The notes beneath the pieces were generated by a model that worked only from the letters and a program-made list of their open reading frames with translations, was not told where the DNA came from and ran no database searches. Below are positions 36,331-46,049 of a stretch of DNA of 46,049 nucleotides, piece by piece. The stretch comes from Acidimicrobiia bacterium (GTDB lineage: Bacteria; Actinomycetota; Acidimicrobiia; Spongiisociales; ZC4RG35), in NCBI GenBank assembly GCA_025922945.1, contig JAICGW010000009.1:1-46049 (forward strand). Direction: 5' to 3'. The position numbers and the translations under genes are program-made. Within the stretch, counting starts at the first letter, position 1, and every line of letters begins with the position of its first letter.

Positions 36331-37642
36331 GTTCTTCGACGTCGGCGACGTTGGGTTTGGCGAGGATGGCGACCTCTCCTATCGGGTCTATGAACCGGAT
36401 CGCTTGGTGCTCGGCAAGCGGATGGAGGATCAACTGCGGATCGCCGTCTGCTACTGGCATTCGTTCAACTGGCCTGGAAGCGACGTCTTCGGCATGGGGA
36501 CCTTCGACCGGCCGTGGCTCGAGCCAACAGCAACCGATCCGATGGCCGCAGCCCGCCAAAAGATGGACGCCGCCTTCGAATTCTTCAGCAAACTCGGCGT
36601 TCCCTTCTTCTGCTTCCACGACGTGGACATCGCCCCGGCGGGAGCAACCTTTTCAGATTCGGCTCGGAACCTGGACGACATGGTCACCTACGCCGAGAAG
36701 AAAATGGCAGAGACGGGCAAGAGGGTCCTTTGGGGCACCGCCAACCTCTTCTCGCATCCCCGCTACGCCGCCGGCGCCGCCACCAATCCCGACCCCGACG
36801 TCTTCGCCTACGCCGCCGCTCAGGTGAAACACGCCCTAGAGGCGACCCATCGCCTCGGCGGCGCCAACTATGTCCTCTGGGGGGGCCGCGAGGGTTACGA
36901 GACCCTGCTCAACACCGACCTTCGACGCGAGGCACAGCAGCTGGCCCGGTTCCTTCACCTGGTGGCCGAGCACAAGCACAAGATCGGCTTCGAGGGCACG
37001 CTCCTCATTGAGCCCAAGCCCGCCGAACCGACCAAGCATCAGTACGACTACGACTGCCAGTCCGTCCACGGATTCCTCGAGCGGTTCGACCTGGTCGACG
37101 AGTACCGGGTCAACATCGAAGCCAATCACGCCACCCTGGCGGGCCACAGCTTCCACCACGAAGTGGCCTATTCGGTGTCGAACGGCATCTTCGGCTCGAT
37201 CGATGCCAACCGGGGCGATTATCAGAACGGATGGGACACCGATCAGTTCCCCAATTCCGTCGACGAGCTCTGCCTGGTTCTCTACGAGATACTCCGCGGG
37301 GGCGGGTTCACAACCGGCGGGTTTAACTTCGACACCAAGTTGCGCCGGCAATCGCTGGACCGCAATGATCTCTTTCACGGCCATGTCGGTGGAATCGACA
37401 CGCTGGCGCGGGCTTTGCTGGTGGCAGCGGAGCTTGTCGAACGTGAGACCATCGCCGTTCCCCTCAACCGGCGTTATGCCGGCTGGGAGAACGGGGTCGG
37501 TGCCGGCATCCTCTCGGGCGCGGAGACCCTCGACTCACTCGAGGCGCGGGTCATGGCAGGTGAGATCGATCCGCGCCCGGTCTCGGGCCGTCAGGAGCTA
37601 CTGGAGAACCGGGTCAACCGGGTCATTTGGTCGAGTCGCTGA
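36323..37642 (+). CDS. xylA: Xylose isomerase
   Basis: [74 protein letters not shown]. Confidence 0.96.
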   Translation: MPEFFDVGDVGFGEDGDLSYRVYEPDRLVLGKRMEDQLRIAVCYWHSFNWPGSDVFGMGTFDRPWLEPTATDPMAAARQKMDAAFEFFSKLGVPFFCFHDVDIAPAGATFSDSARNLDDMVTYAEKKMAETGKRVLWGTANLFSHPRYAAGAATNPDPDVFAYAAAQVKHALEATHRLGGANYVLWGGREGYETLLNTDLRREAQQLARFLHLVAEHKHKIGFEGTLLIEPKPAEPTKHQYDYDCQSVHGFLERFDLVDEYRVNIEANHATLAGHSFHHEVAYSVSNGIFGSIDANRGDYQNGWDTDQFPNSVDELCLVLYEILRGGGFTTGGFNFDTKLRRQSLDRNDLFHGHVGGIDTLARALLVAAELVERETIAVPLNRRYAGWENGVGAGILSGAETLDSLEARVMAGEIDPRPVSGRQELLENRVNRVIWSSR

Positions 37643-38418
37643 CCCTGGGGCCGTACCGGTTGGCGGCTGCGACCGAGTTCGGCCCCCGAGTCACCAGCCT
37701 GCGCCGGCATGATTCGCCCGATTTCTTCGTTCGCCTCGACCCCGCGGTGGCGCTGAGACAACCTGATGGACAGGTCTATCGGCTGCGGGGTGGTCATCGC
37801 CTCTGGGTGGGTCCGGAGATCCCCGAAGTGACCTACTCCCCCGACGACCACGGATGCGAGGTCGTTGCCACCGGGGACTCAGTGAGGATCTCAGCGCCAG
37901 CGGACGGTGCCGGCCTTGAGAAATCGATAAACCTGAGGCTCGACGAGGAGCGGCTGGCGGTCGACCATCGGCTGACGAATGCAGGGCACACGTCGATCGA
38001 GGTCGCCCCATGGGCCATAACCCAGCTCCCCCTCGGGGGAATCGCGACCTTGCCCTTGGAACAATCGGAATCGGGATTGCAGGCGGATCGCAGCCTGGTC
38101 TTGTGGCCTTACAGCCGACCCGATGACGCCCGAATCAAGTTTGGTGCCGACAGCGTCGAGATTCGGGGAGAGGCGGGGTCAGAGTTGAAACTCGGGTCCG
38201 GCCCGAGAGCCGGTTGGCTTCAATATCAGATGGAGGGATGGCTCTTCCGCAAGCGAGCAACTCGAACACCGGATGGGGCCATTCCCGACCGGGGAGCCAC
38301 CTGCCAGGTCTACGTCAAAGACGCGTTTGTCGAATTGGAAACCCTCGGGCCGCTCACCCTCCTCGAGCCGGGGGCTTACGTCGAACACCATGAGGTCTGG
38401 GAGATCCTTCCCGCCTAA
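37627..38418 (+). CDS. Aldose-1-epimerase-like / DUF4380-like protein (putative mutarotase)
   Basis: Beta-rich protein: [21 protein letters not shown]...[13 protein letters not shown]...[36 protein letters not shown]. Overlaps the xylA end by 16 bp. Confidence 0.68.
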   Translation: MVESLTLGPYRLAAATEFGPRVTSLRRHDSPDFFVRLDPAVALRQPDGQVYRLRGGHRLWVGPEIPEVTYSPDDHGCEVVATGDSVRISAPADGAGLEKSINLRLDEERLAVDHRLTNAGHTSIEVAPWAITQLPLGGIATLPLEQSESGLQADRSLVLWPYSRPDDARIKFGADSVEIRGEAGSELKLGSGPRAGWLQYQMEGWLFRKRATRTPDGAIPDRGATCQVYVKDAFVELETLGPLTLLEPGAYVEHHEVWEILPA

Positions 38419-38427
38419 GGAAGGTAC

Positions 38428-39210
38428 CTAGGTGTGGAGCTCCTCTAGCTCTGACTTGCTGATTTGGCCGGGGAGCTTGCCCATGATGATCATTCCCAGA
38501 ACATCGTCTTTGGTGACTTCTTCCTTGTTCACCGTTCCCACGAGCTTTCCGGTCAGCATGACGCTGATCCGATCGGAGAGATCAAAAACATCGTGGATGT
38601 CATGGCTGATCAAGAAGATCCCCAGGCCTTCTTCCTTGAGCTGGCGGATGAGACCGCCGACCTGAGCGGTTTCTGCTGGACCCAGTGCCGCGGTGGGCTC
38701 GTCCATGATCAGGATGCGGGCGTTGAAGTGGACTGCCCGGCCGATGGCCACCGACTGCCGTTGACCGCCCGAGAGCGATCTCACCGCCGCCTTGAAGTTT
38801 CGAAACTTGGGATTCAGTCGAGCCATCACCTTGCGCGTGGCGGCCTCCATGGCCGAATCGTCAAGTGACCCAAATCGTGTTCTCAGCTCCCGCCCCAGGA
38901 AGACATTGCCGGGAGCATCGATGTTGTCCGCCAAGGCAAGCGTCTGGTAGATCGTCTCGATACCCAAGCGCTTGGCATCGATTGGAGAGGTAATCGTGAC
39001 CGGGTTGCCATCGACGAATATCTCTCCCGAGTCGGCCGGGTGGGCACCCGAGAGAGTTTTGATCAGGGTCGACTTGCCGGCACCGTTGCCGCCCACGAGC
39101 GCCACGACCTCACCGGGGAAGAGATCGACTGTCACCCCATCGACGGCATGGACACCACCAAAGGCAACTCGGATGTCTCTCAACTCCACGAGCGGTGTCC
39201 GCTCGGTCAT
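38428..39210 (-). CDS. Sugar ABC transporter ATP-binding protein (single NBD)
   Basis: Walker [10 protein letters not shown], signature [15 protein letters not shown], Walker [13 protein letters not shown]. Confidence 0.95.
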   Translation of the reverse strand: MTERTPLVELRDIRVAFGGVHAVDGVTVDLFPGEVVALVGGNGAGKSTLIKTLSGAHPADSGEIFVDGNPVTITSPIDAKRLGIETIYQTLALADNIDAPGNVFLGRELRTRFGSLDDSAMEAATRKVMARLNPKFRNFKAAVRSLSGGQRQSVAIGRAVHFNARILIMDEPTAALGPAETAQVGGLIRQLKEEGLGIFLISHDIHDVFDLSDRISVMLTGKLVGTVNKEEVTKDDVLGMIIMGKLPGQISKSELEELHT

Positions 39211-40514
39211 CGGGTCACCCTTCTCCGATAGAAGGTATCGATCCCTACCGCGATCACCAGGACCACTCCCACCACGATGTCCTGGAGCGGAGCGTCGACA
39301 CCCATCAGCACCATGCCCGACTGCAGGGATTGCATCACCAATGCCCCGAGAACAGCTCCGGAGATCGTCCCGATCCCGCCCGCCAGCGAAGTTCCCCCAA
39401 TGACGGCGGCGGCAATCACGTAGAGCTCGGTGAGCGTCCCCAGGCCACTAGTGGCAGCGTTCAAACGGGCGGTTTGCACGGCGGCCCCGATTGCCACTAG
39501 CACTCCCATGAGGACGTAGGTCTTGAGGACCGTCCACCGGGTCTTGATCCCGCCCAGCTCGGCCGCCTCCGGGTTGCCACCGATAGCGAATACGTAACGA
39601 CCGAATCTTCGTTGTGTGGCGATGACCGTCATCACCAACGCCACTCCGATCGCGATCAGGACCGGGTTGGCAATGCCGAGGGCGATACCACCGGGAGGAA
39701 CCGCGATCCCCCTTTCCGCCGCGTACTGCTCGGCGAGCGCCGGGGGCATCGGATAACTGTTGATGACTGCGACTGCGCCTAAAACCAATAGAGAGCCGAC
39801 CACGGCCAGGGTGACCTCCGCCCACACCGGACGAAGACGAAAACCAAACTTTCGTCTTTGCCGGCGGCCGCTCAGCAGGAAAAAGATGATTCCCAGGCAG
39901 GCGACAACCCCCACTGCCCAGCTCGCCGGTCCACCGATTCTCCCCCTCGACCCGCCGCCCAGAAGCTGGAAATTCGAGTCCATCGGCGCAATCGTTCGAC
40001 CGCTCGCCAGGGCCCAGGCCACCCCCCGCCATACCAGGAGGCCGCCCAGGGTGACGATGAAGGAAGGCACTCCCACGTAGGAGATGATGAAGCCCTGGAA
40101 GCCACCGATCAGGGCACCGAGGATCAAACCCGCCACCAGGGTGATGATCCACGTGGCCCAATGGTCAAAACCGATCAGGCCGGGGAGGATCTCGGCCTGC
40201 AGGAGACCCATAGCCATCCCCAGCGTGGCGAGCACCGATCCCACCGATAGGTCGATGTTGCGGGAGACGATGATCAGCACCATCCCCGTGGCCATGATGG
40301 CGACGGCGGCGGTCTGGACCGACAGGTTCCACAAGTTGCGGGCGCTGAGGAACGTTCCTCCGGAAAGAATGTGGAATCCGATCCAGATCACGATCAAGGC
40401 CGCAATCATCCCGAGCAGGCGGGTGTCGATCTCGAGAGCGCCCAAAACGGAGCCGATGGAGCGCTTCGGCGGCGTGGTTGTTTGTTCTGGAGAACTGACG
40501 ACGACGTCAGTCAT
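39207..40514 (-). CDS. Sugar ABC transporter permease (XylH/RbsC family)
   Basis: 435 aa, multi-[76 protein letters not shown]. Confidence 0.93.
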   Translation of the reverse strand: MTDVVVSSPEQTTTPPKRSIGSVLGALEIDTRLLGMIAALIVIWIGFHILSGGTFLSARNLWNLSVQTAAVAIMATGMVLIIVSRNIDLSVGSVLATLGMAMGLLQAEILPGLIGFDHWATWIITLVAGLILGALIGGFQGFIISYVGVPSFIVTLGGLLVWRGVAWALASGRTIAPMDSNFQLLGGGSRGRIGGPASWAVGVVACLGIIFFLLSGRRQRRKFGFRLRPVWAEVTLAVVGSLLVLGAVAVINSYPMPPALAEQYAAERGIAVPPGGIALGIANPVLIAIGVALVMTVIATQRRFGRYVFAIGGNPEAAELGGIKTRWTVLKTYVLMGVLVAIGAAVQTARLNAATSGLGTLTELYVIAAAVIGGTSLAGGIGTISGAVLGALVMQSLQSGMVLMGVDAPLQDIVVGVVLVIAVGIDTFYRRRVTR

Positions 40515-40544
40515 CGAAGAATCACCTCCCGCTAAAGACTAAGC

Positions 40545-40572
40545 GCCGCGCCCACCCGAAGGTGAGCGCGGC
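40545..40572 (-). promoter_or_regulatory. Intercistronic RNA hairpin with cUUCGg tetraloop between SBP and permease genes
   Basis: Minus-strand RNA GCCGCGCUCACC-UUCG-GGUGGGCGCGGC: 12-bp stem with one G-U pair and a UUCG loop closed by C-G. Confidence 0.75.
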
Positions 40573-40600
40573 ACTTGAGTATCTAGGTTGGTTCTACTGC

Positions 40601-41749
40601 CTAGGGGCAGACCGCCACTGCTCCGGCGGTAACGCCCTGGCAGAGTTGGTCGACAGTGATCCACTCTGCGTCAACCACCACGTCGAGGTTTTCCTGAGTG
40701 ATGGCGATGGGCGTGAGAAGGATCGAAGTCATCGAGTTGCCGCCCGGAGAGTCGAACTGCACGACTCCGGCGACGTCTTCGATGGCCGCTCCCTGCGCCA
40801 ACTGAATCGCAGCCTCACCAGCAGCCCTTCCCAGCTCACGGGCGTCTTTCCATACCGACACCGACTGGGTGCCGAGGGCAACCCGGTTCAGAGCGGCCAG
40901 ATCACCGTCCTGGCCCGAAACCGGCACGGTGCCGGCCAGACCCTGAGCCTCGAGGGCCGCCACCACTCCACCAGCCATACCGTCGTTCTCGGAGAGAACG
41001 GCGTCAATGGCGTTGTTCTCCTGGGTCAGGCACTGCTCCATATTGGTCTGGGCGATGGCCGGGTCCCAGTTGTCGGTGTACGTCTCGCAGGCGACATTGA
41101 TCGCACCCGAAGACTCGGCATCGCCGATTACCTGCGTATAACCCTCACGCAAGAAGTCGGCATTGGCATCCGCCTGATTGCCCTTGATGATGGCGTAGTT
41201 GCCTTCCGGCACCAGCTCGTAGATGACCTCAGCCTGGAGCCGTCCGACGCCAACGTTGTCGAAGGTGATGTAGAGAGCTCCCGGGTTCTCGATCAAGCGG
41301 TCGTATGCGATCACCGGCACTCCCTGTTCGAGGGCACTGGCTACGGCCGGCAAGATCGCCTCTCCGTCCTGGGCGAGGATGATCAACACGTCCGCTCCCT
41401 GGGCCATCAGGTTCTCGACGTCAGCGAGTTGCTGCTCAGCCGACGACCCGGCGTCGGCAGAGATGTAGGTCGCCCCCGCCTCTTCGAGAGCGGCAACGAT
41501 GTTCGGCTCGTCCGACTTGGCCCAACGCTCCTCGTTGTAGTTGTTCCAGGAGACCCCCACGATGATCTCGTCGTCGTCACCCGGGGGTGAGGTTGTGGCC
41601 GCCCCGCCCGCGTCTGCGGTGGTCTCCGTTGGGGCCGCGGTGGTTGCTGCCGGCTCTTCGCCGGCGGTGGTGGCGGATGTACCTCCTCCACAGGCGGCGA
41701 TCAACATGGCGAGAATCGCCAGGATCGCCAGGTGGTGGCGTTTAGACAT
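40601..41749 (-). CDS. Sugar (xylose-type) ABC transporter substrate-binding lipoprotein
   Basis: Lipobox MLIAACGGG; IIVGVSWNNYNEERWAKSDEPNIVAALEEAGATYISADAGSSAEQQLADVENLMAQGADVLIILAQDG; PVIAYDRLI. Confidence 0.92.
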   Translation of the reverse strand: MSKRHHLAILAILAMLIAACGGGTSATTAGEEPAATTAAPTETTADAGGAATTSPPGDDDEIIVGVSWNNYNEERWAKSDEPNIVAALEEAGATYISADAGSSAEQQLADVENLMAQGADVLIILAQDGEAILPAVASALEQGVPVIAYDRLIENPGALYITFDNVGVGRLQAEVIYELVPEGNYAIIKGNQADANADFLREGYTQVIGDAESSGAINVACETYTDNWDPAIAQTNMEQCLTQENNAIDAVLSENDGMAGGVVAALEAQGLAGTVPVSGQDGDLAALNRVALGTQSVSVWKDARELGRAAGEAAIQLAQGAAIEDVAGVVQFDSPGGNSMTSILLTPIAITQENLDVVVDAEWITVDQLCQGVTAGAVAVCP

Positions 41750-41794
41750 TGATTTGCTCCTCCGTCTCAGGTCCCGGTCCGGGACCGGCGAACA

Positions 41795-42790
41795 CTAGCG
41801 AGAGGCGTCGTCGACGATGCGTTCGAGAACCTCGAGATTTCTCACCGCGTCGATCGGGTCGGTCGGGACAGGCCCGCCGCTGCGGACCGCTGCCGCGAAG
41901 GCATCGGCCTGGACGCCGTATTGATCGCTGGTAGGAATCTCGACCACCTTCACTCCTGGATCCACCGGTGGCCTCCCCCCGGCGAAGATGGCGATGCGGT
42001 TTGGTCGATCGGGAGGGATGTTGAAGGGAATCTCGATCCGGAGACGTCCCTCGGATCCGACCAGATCAACCCGCTGATGGGGCTCGAGCATGGTGGACAC
42101 GGTGAAAGTGGCGTGGCGGCTTCCGAAGTCGAGCAACGCCGACGTAATGACGTCGGTCCCGAAGTCGGGGTGGCGGCGAATCAGAGCCTTGACCTCCCCG
42201 GGTTCGGACCCGAAGAGCATCCGGGCGGCATTGACTGGATAACAACCGATATCAAGCAAGGCGCCTCCGCCGGTAGTCACTTGGTTCCGAATGTCTGTGG
42301 GATCGAGGTTGCGGTAGCTGAAGAAAGATTGGAATGCCACCAATTCTCCAATGGTCCCTGCCCCGATCAGGCGGCGAACCTCCTGCCACAACGGATGGAG
42401 TCGGTACATGAAAGCCTCCATCAGGAGCACACCTGCCTGGTTGCTGGCATCGATCATGCGGCGAGCGTCGGTGCTGCTCAGCGCCAGCGGCTTCTCGCAC
42501 AAGACGTGCTTGCCGGCCGCCGCGGCGGCCAGGGTCCACTCAAGGTGGAGGTGATTGGGGAGAGGGATGTAGACCGCCTCGATGGTGGGATCGGCAAGCA
42601 AAGCCTCGTAGGACCCGTATGCCTTGGGGATCCCAAGTTCTTCCGCGGCGGCGGCCGCCTTCGACTGGGTTCGGGAAGCGATAGCCTCGACCAGGCTCAT
42701 GACAGATCCCTTCATGGCCGGAATCACCTTGCGCACCGCGATATCGGCGACCCCGAGCACACCCCAACGCACCGGTGAAGGACTGGCCAA
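41795..42790 (-). CDS. Gfo/Idh/MocA family oxidoreductase
   Basis: WGVLGVADIAVRKVIPAMKGSVMSLVEAIASR; AVYIPLPNHLHLEWTLAAAAAGKHVLCEKPLA. Confidence 0.93.
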   Translation of the reverse strand: MASPSPVRWGVLGVADIAVRKVIPAMKGSVMSLVEAIASRTQSKAAAAAEELGIPKAYGSYEALLADPTIEAVYIPLPNHLHLEWTLAAAAAGKHVLCEKPLALSSTDARRMIDASNQAGVLLMEAFMYRLHPLWQEVRRLIGAGTIGELVAFQSFFSYRNLDPTDIRNQVTTGGGALLDIGCYPVNAARMLFGSEPGEVKALIRRHPDFGTDVITSALLDFGSRHATFTVSTMLEPHQRVDLVGSEGRLRIEIPFNIPPDRPNRIAIFAGGRPPVDPGVKVVEIPTSDQYGVQADAFAAAVRSGGPVPTDPIDAVRNLEVLERIVDDASR

Positions 42791-44423
42791 GAGGCGTGAG
42801 GATAGAGAGCGGGGGGCGGGCCCCCTCTGGCTGGCAGCAGGCGTTGCCGTGGGGGCGGTGGTTGCGGCCGGTCTGCTCTGGGCAGCGATGCAAGTGCTCG
42901 CCCCTCCGGTCCCGGCTGATTCCTTGCCCCCGCCCCGGTTCCTCGAGGAGGCTGCTGGTGTTGCTCACCGCTACGACGGTGGGTTCAACTTCTTCGTCGG
43001 GGGCGGAGTGGCGGTCTTCGATTGCGACCAGGACCAAGTGCCGGATCTATTTTTCGCCGGGGGCACCAACCAGGCGGCGATGTTTCGAAATCAGAGCGTC
43101 AAAGGCGGCCCGCTCAGTTTTTCCCCGGTGGAGGACGACCCGGATGTGGTGATGACGAACGTCACTGGCGCCTATCCCCTCGACGTCGACGGTGATGCGC
43201 TCGTGGACCTGGCCGTTCTTCGGTACGGCGAGAACGTCATGTTGCGCGGGCTCGGGAACTGTCATTTTGCACGCGCCAACGAGACTTGGAGTGTCGACGG
43301 CGGCAACGAGTGGACTGCCGCTTTCAGTGCCAAGTGGGACGAAGGTTCTTCGATGCCAACCATGGCATTCGGCAACTACCTGGCGCCAGAAGGTCAGCAA
43401 AGCGGCGAGTGCTCAGATCACTATCTCTTCCGGCCGGAAGCGAATGCCTACGGCGCCCCGGTTGTGCTCCGACCTGGCTTGTGCACGCTGTCCATCCTCT
43501 TCAGCGACTGGGGCCGTTCGGGGCGAGCTGACTTGAGGATGACCAACGACCGTCATTACTACCGAGAAGGCCAGGATCAGTTATGGCGGGTAGAAGACGG
43601 GGAAACCCCACGGCTCTACGACGCCAACGACGGTTGGCAACGAATGCAGATCTGGGGCATGGGGATCGCCAGCCAAGATCTGACCGGTGATGGCCTTCCC
43701 GAGGTTTTCCTGACCAGCCAGGGAGACAACAAGCTCCAGACCTTGATGGGCGATCAATCATCTCCCACCTACGGCGACATCGCTTTCGAACTGGGCGCTA
43801 CCGCCCACCGTCCCTATACCGGTGGCGATGCCTTGCCCTCCACCGCCTGGCACGCCGAATTCGAGGACATCAACAACGACTCGCTGATGGACCTGTATAT
43901 CGCTAAGGGCAACGTGGAAGCGCAAGAGGGCTATGCCGCCCGCGATCCGAGCAACCTGCTGGTTCGCAGTCGAGATGGAACCTTCACCGAAGGGGCGCCG
44001 GAAGCCGGCTTGGTGAACTTCGCCCGCGCCCGCGGTGGGGCGGTGGTCGACCTGAATATGGACGGGATGCCTGACCTGGTTGAGGTCAACCGTCGAGAGA
44101 ACGTCGAGTTGTGGCGGAACCTGGGGTCGCCGGGAAATTGGCTCGAAGTAAAGATTGGCCAACGAGATGCGAATCGCGATGCCATCGGATCGTGGGTGGA
44201 GCTGGACTTGGGGGGCCGAATCACGAGTCGGGAGTTGACGGTGGGCGGCGGACACGCAGGCGGGCAACTGGGATGGGTGCATTTCGGTCTCGGCGACCTC
44301 ACCTCGGCCCGGTTGCGGGTTATCTGGCCCGATGGTGAAACCAGCCGTTGGTGGAGGGTTGGGGCCAACCAGTTCCTGATCGTGGACAGAGAGCACCCTC
44401 GACCAGTGCGCTGGGAGGCCTGA
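42781..44423 (+). CDS. CRTAC1 family protein (FG-GAP/VCBS-like repeats plus ASPIC/UnbV C-terminus)
   Basis: N-terminal TM (LWLAAGVAVGAVVAAGLLWAAM), repeats DCDQDQVPDLFFAGG, DVDGDALVDLAVLRYG and DLNMDGMPDLVEVNRR, C-terminal WLEVKIGQRDANRDAIGSWVELDLGG. Exact start uncertain. Confidence 0.85.
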
Positions 44424-44424
44424 G

Positions 44425-45798
44425 GTGACCGTCGCCGCTCATCTCAGCCCGGTCGACCTTCCCGACTTTGGAATGCCCTCGCAAGCGCCAGAGTTACCGG
44501 CGGAGTTGTACGCCTCGAGGTTGCACCGTCTGGACGGCCTGGCCGCCGAGAGGGGATTCGACCGGGTGGTGGTGTATGCCGACCGAGAGCACAGCGCCAA
44601 TCTTTCTTATCTGACCGGATTCGACCCTCGCTTCGAAGAGGCGATGGGGATCTTCGGCCCCGAGGGGCCGGCGATTCTGGTGGGCAACGAGTGCTACGGA
44701 ATGGCCGGAGCGGCCCCGGTGACGATGCGACGCCATTACTTCCAGGACTTCAGCCTGCCCTCCCAACCTCGCGATCGATCGCAATCCTTGGCGGAAATCC
44801 TCCGTTCAGAAGGAATCGAGCGGGGGTCGAGTGTGGGGTTGATCGGATGGAAGGACTATGGCGATCCGACCGCGATCGACCTTCCCTCCTACATCGTCGA
44901 CCAGATCAGAAGCGTGACCGGGCCGAGCGGCGTCGTAGCGAACGCCACCAATTTGCTGATCAATCCCGCCGACGGGCTCCGGGTGATCAATGAGGTCGAG
45001 CAACTGGCGGCCTTTGAATACGCGGCCTGCCAGACCTCAGCTGGTGTGCGCCGGCTGCTTTTCGAACTCAAGCCCGACATGACCGAACAAGAAGCGGTGC
45101 GCCTGCTCGGCTGGAATGGAATGCCGCTTTCGTGTCATCTCATGCTCACCGCCGGACCCCGAGCGAACCTGGGCCTCCTCAGCCCCGGCCATCGTCGCAT
45201 CGCGCGCGGCGATCCGCTGACCGTCGCCTTCGGTGTCTGGGGCGCCCTCAATTGCCGAGCTGGTTTCGTGGTCGAGTCCGCCCACGAATTGCCGGCCGGG
45301 ATTTCCGACTATGTCGAACGCCTCGTGGCCCCCTACTTTTCGGCCGTGGCCGAGTGGTATCGGGCGCTCCGGATTGGCCAAGTGGGTGGAGTCCTCCAGG
45401 AGATCATCGATCGGCGACTCGGCGACCCCTTCTTCGGTATCTTCCTCAATCCGGGGCACCAGCTGCACCTTGACGAGTGGGTCAACTCCCCGGTATGGCC
45501 TGATTCACCGGTTGAGCTTCGCTCGGGGATGGCGTTCCAAACCGACATCATCCCGGCAACCGGCACTCCCTATTTCACAACCAATATCGAAGACGGAATC
45601 GCCCTCGCCGACACCGACCTCCGCCACCTCTTCGCCACTTCCTACCCCGAGGCCTGGCAGCGCATCGTCAGGCGACGAGAGTTCATGAGGGAGTCGCTCG
45701 GTATCGACCTCCATCCGGACGTGCTGCCCTTCTCGAACATCCCCGCCTACCTCCCGCCCTTCCTCCTGAGCCCACAGCAGGCGATGTCCCTCGTCTAA
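44425..45798 (+). CDS. M24 (pita-bread fold, aminopeptidase P-like) family protein with altered metal site
   Basis: N-terminal YASRLHRLDGLAAERGFDRVVVYADREHSANLSYLTGFDPRFEE; C-terminal pita-bread-like LNPGHQLHLDE...SGMAFQTDIIPA...NIEDGIALAD. Confidence 0.82.
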   Translation: MTVAAHLSPVDLPDFGMPSQAPELPAELYASRLHRLDGLAAERGFDRVVVYADREHSANLSYLTGFDPRFEEAMGIFGPEGPAILVGNECYGMAGAAPVTMRRHYFQDFSLPSQPRDRSQSLAEILRSEGIERGSSVGLIGWKDYGDPTAIDLPSYIVDQIRSVTGPSGVVANATNLLINPADGLRVINEVEQLAAFEYAACQTSAGVRRLLFELKPDMTEQEAVRLLGWNGMPLSCHLMLTAGPRANLGLLSPGHRRIARGDPLTVAFGVWGALNCRAGFVVESAHELPAGISDYVERLVAPYFSAVAEWYRALRIGQVGGVLQEIIDRRLGDPFFGIFLNPGHQLHLDEWVNSPVWPDSPVELRSGMAFQTDIIPATGTPYFTTNIEDGIALADTDLRHLFATSYPEAWQRIVRRREFMRESLGIDLHPDVLPFSNIPAYLPPFLLSPQQAMSLV

Positions 45799-45830
45799 TT
45801 GCGAACCCTGGGTTCGTAGGGCGCCCCTGC

Positions 45831-46049
45831 CTACCTGTCAGCCCATAGAACCGGAACTTTGGTCCAGCCACCCCCGGCGCGGCTCGACTCGATCGCCGCC
45901 TCGACGAACGCCAGACCGATGGCACCATCTTCGGCGGTGGGAAACGTCATCGCCAGCGGGTCGGCATCCCTGCCGGTGCGGCGAGCGACGATCGCCTCCG
46001 CGGCATCCGAATAGATGTTGGCGAAGGCCTCGTGAAACCCCTCCGGATG
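45831..46049 (-). CDS. Gfo/Idh/MocA family oxidoreductase, C-terminal fragment (5' end beyond window)
   Basis: Manual minus translation: [72 protein letters not shown]. Confidence 0.85.
   Translation of the reverse strand, partial: HPEGFHEAFANIYSDAAEAIVARRTGRDADPLAMTFPTAEDGAIGLAFVEAAIESSRAGGGWTKVPVLWADR

Noticed and set aside
40562-41590. 342-aa plus-strand ORF
   Set aside because: Antisense shadow of the sugar-binding lipoprotein gene (40601-41749), whose product has a lipobox and conserved SBP motifs; typical high-GC artefact.
1-46049. CRISPR arrays, tRNA/rRNA genes, transposases, prophage or toxin-antitoxin/defence genes
   Set aside because: No regularly spaced repeats, tRNA-like cloverleaf sequence, rRNA segments, or matching protein motifs recognised by eye; a tRNAscan/Rfam/DefenseFinder run would be needed for certainty.

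Overview
High-GC window (about 46 kb), probably from an actinobacterium (inferred from composition, GTG/TTG starts and an Mpr-like two-component/HtrA set; no phylogenetic marker was tested). It is almost fully coding. I support about 47 CDSs, including two missed or truncated in the ORF track: a DUF885 gene running off the left edge and a 45-aa lipoprotein. No rRNA, tRNA, CRISPR, transposase or phage genes were recognised. Main blocks: (1) acyl-CoA dehydrogenase, LLM oxidoreductase, VOC and TetR genes; (2) a response regulator-kinase-HtrA cluster resembling mprAB-pepD; (3) beta-PGM plus GH65 phosphorylase; (4) a tightly overlapped thiolase-CaiB-small protein-SDR operon in which the last two genes look like a split FabG4-type reductase; (5) a second two-component system with an upstream 11-bp-period TCTCAG triplet; (6) divergent pncA/pncB; (7) a small membrane protein (YIDPGTGS), a kinase-like/methyltransferase fusion and a membrane AlkP-superfamily enzyme; (8) a xylose/pentose locus (xylA, mutarotase-like, ABC importer, Gfo/Idh); (9) a CRTAC1 protein paired with an M24-fold protein that lacks canonical metal ligands. 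The strongest leads are the three-gene envelope module at 28668-32202, the two regulatory repeat motifs, the cUUCGg intercistronic hairpin, and the split FabG-like pair.
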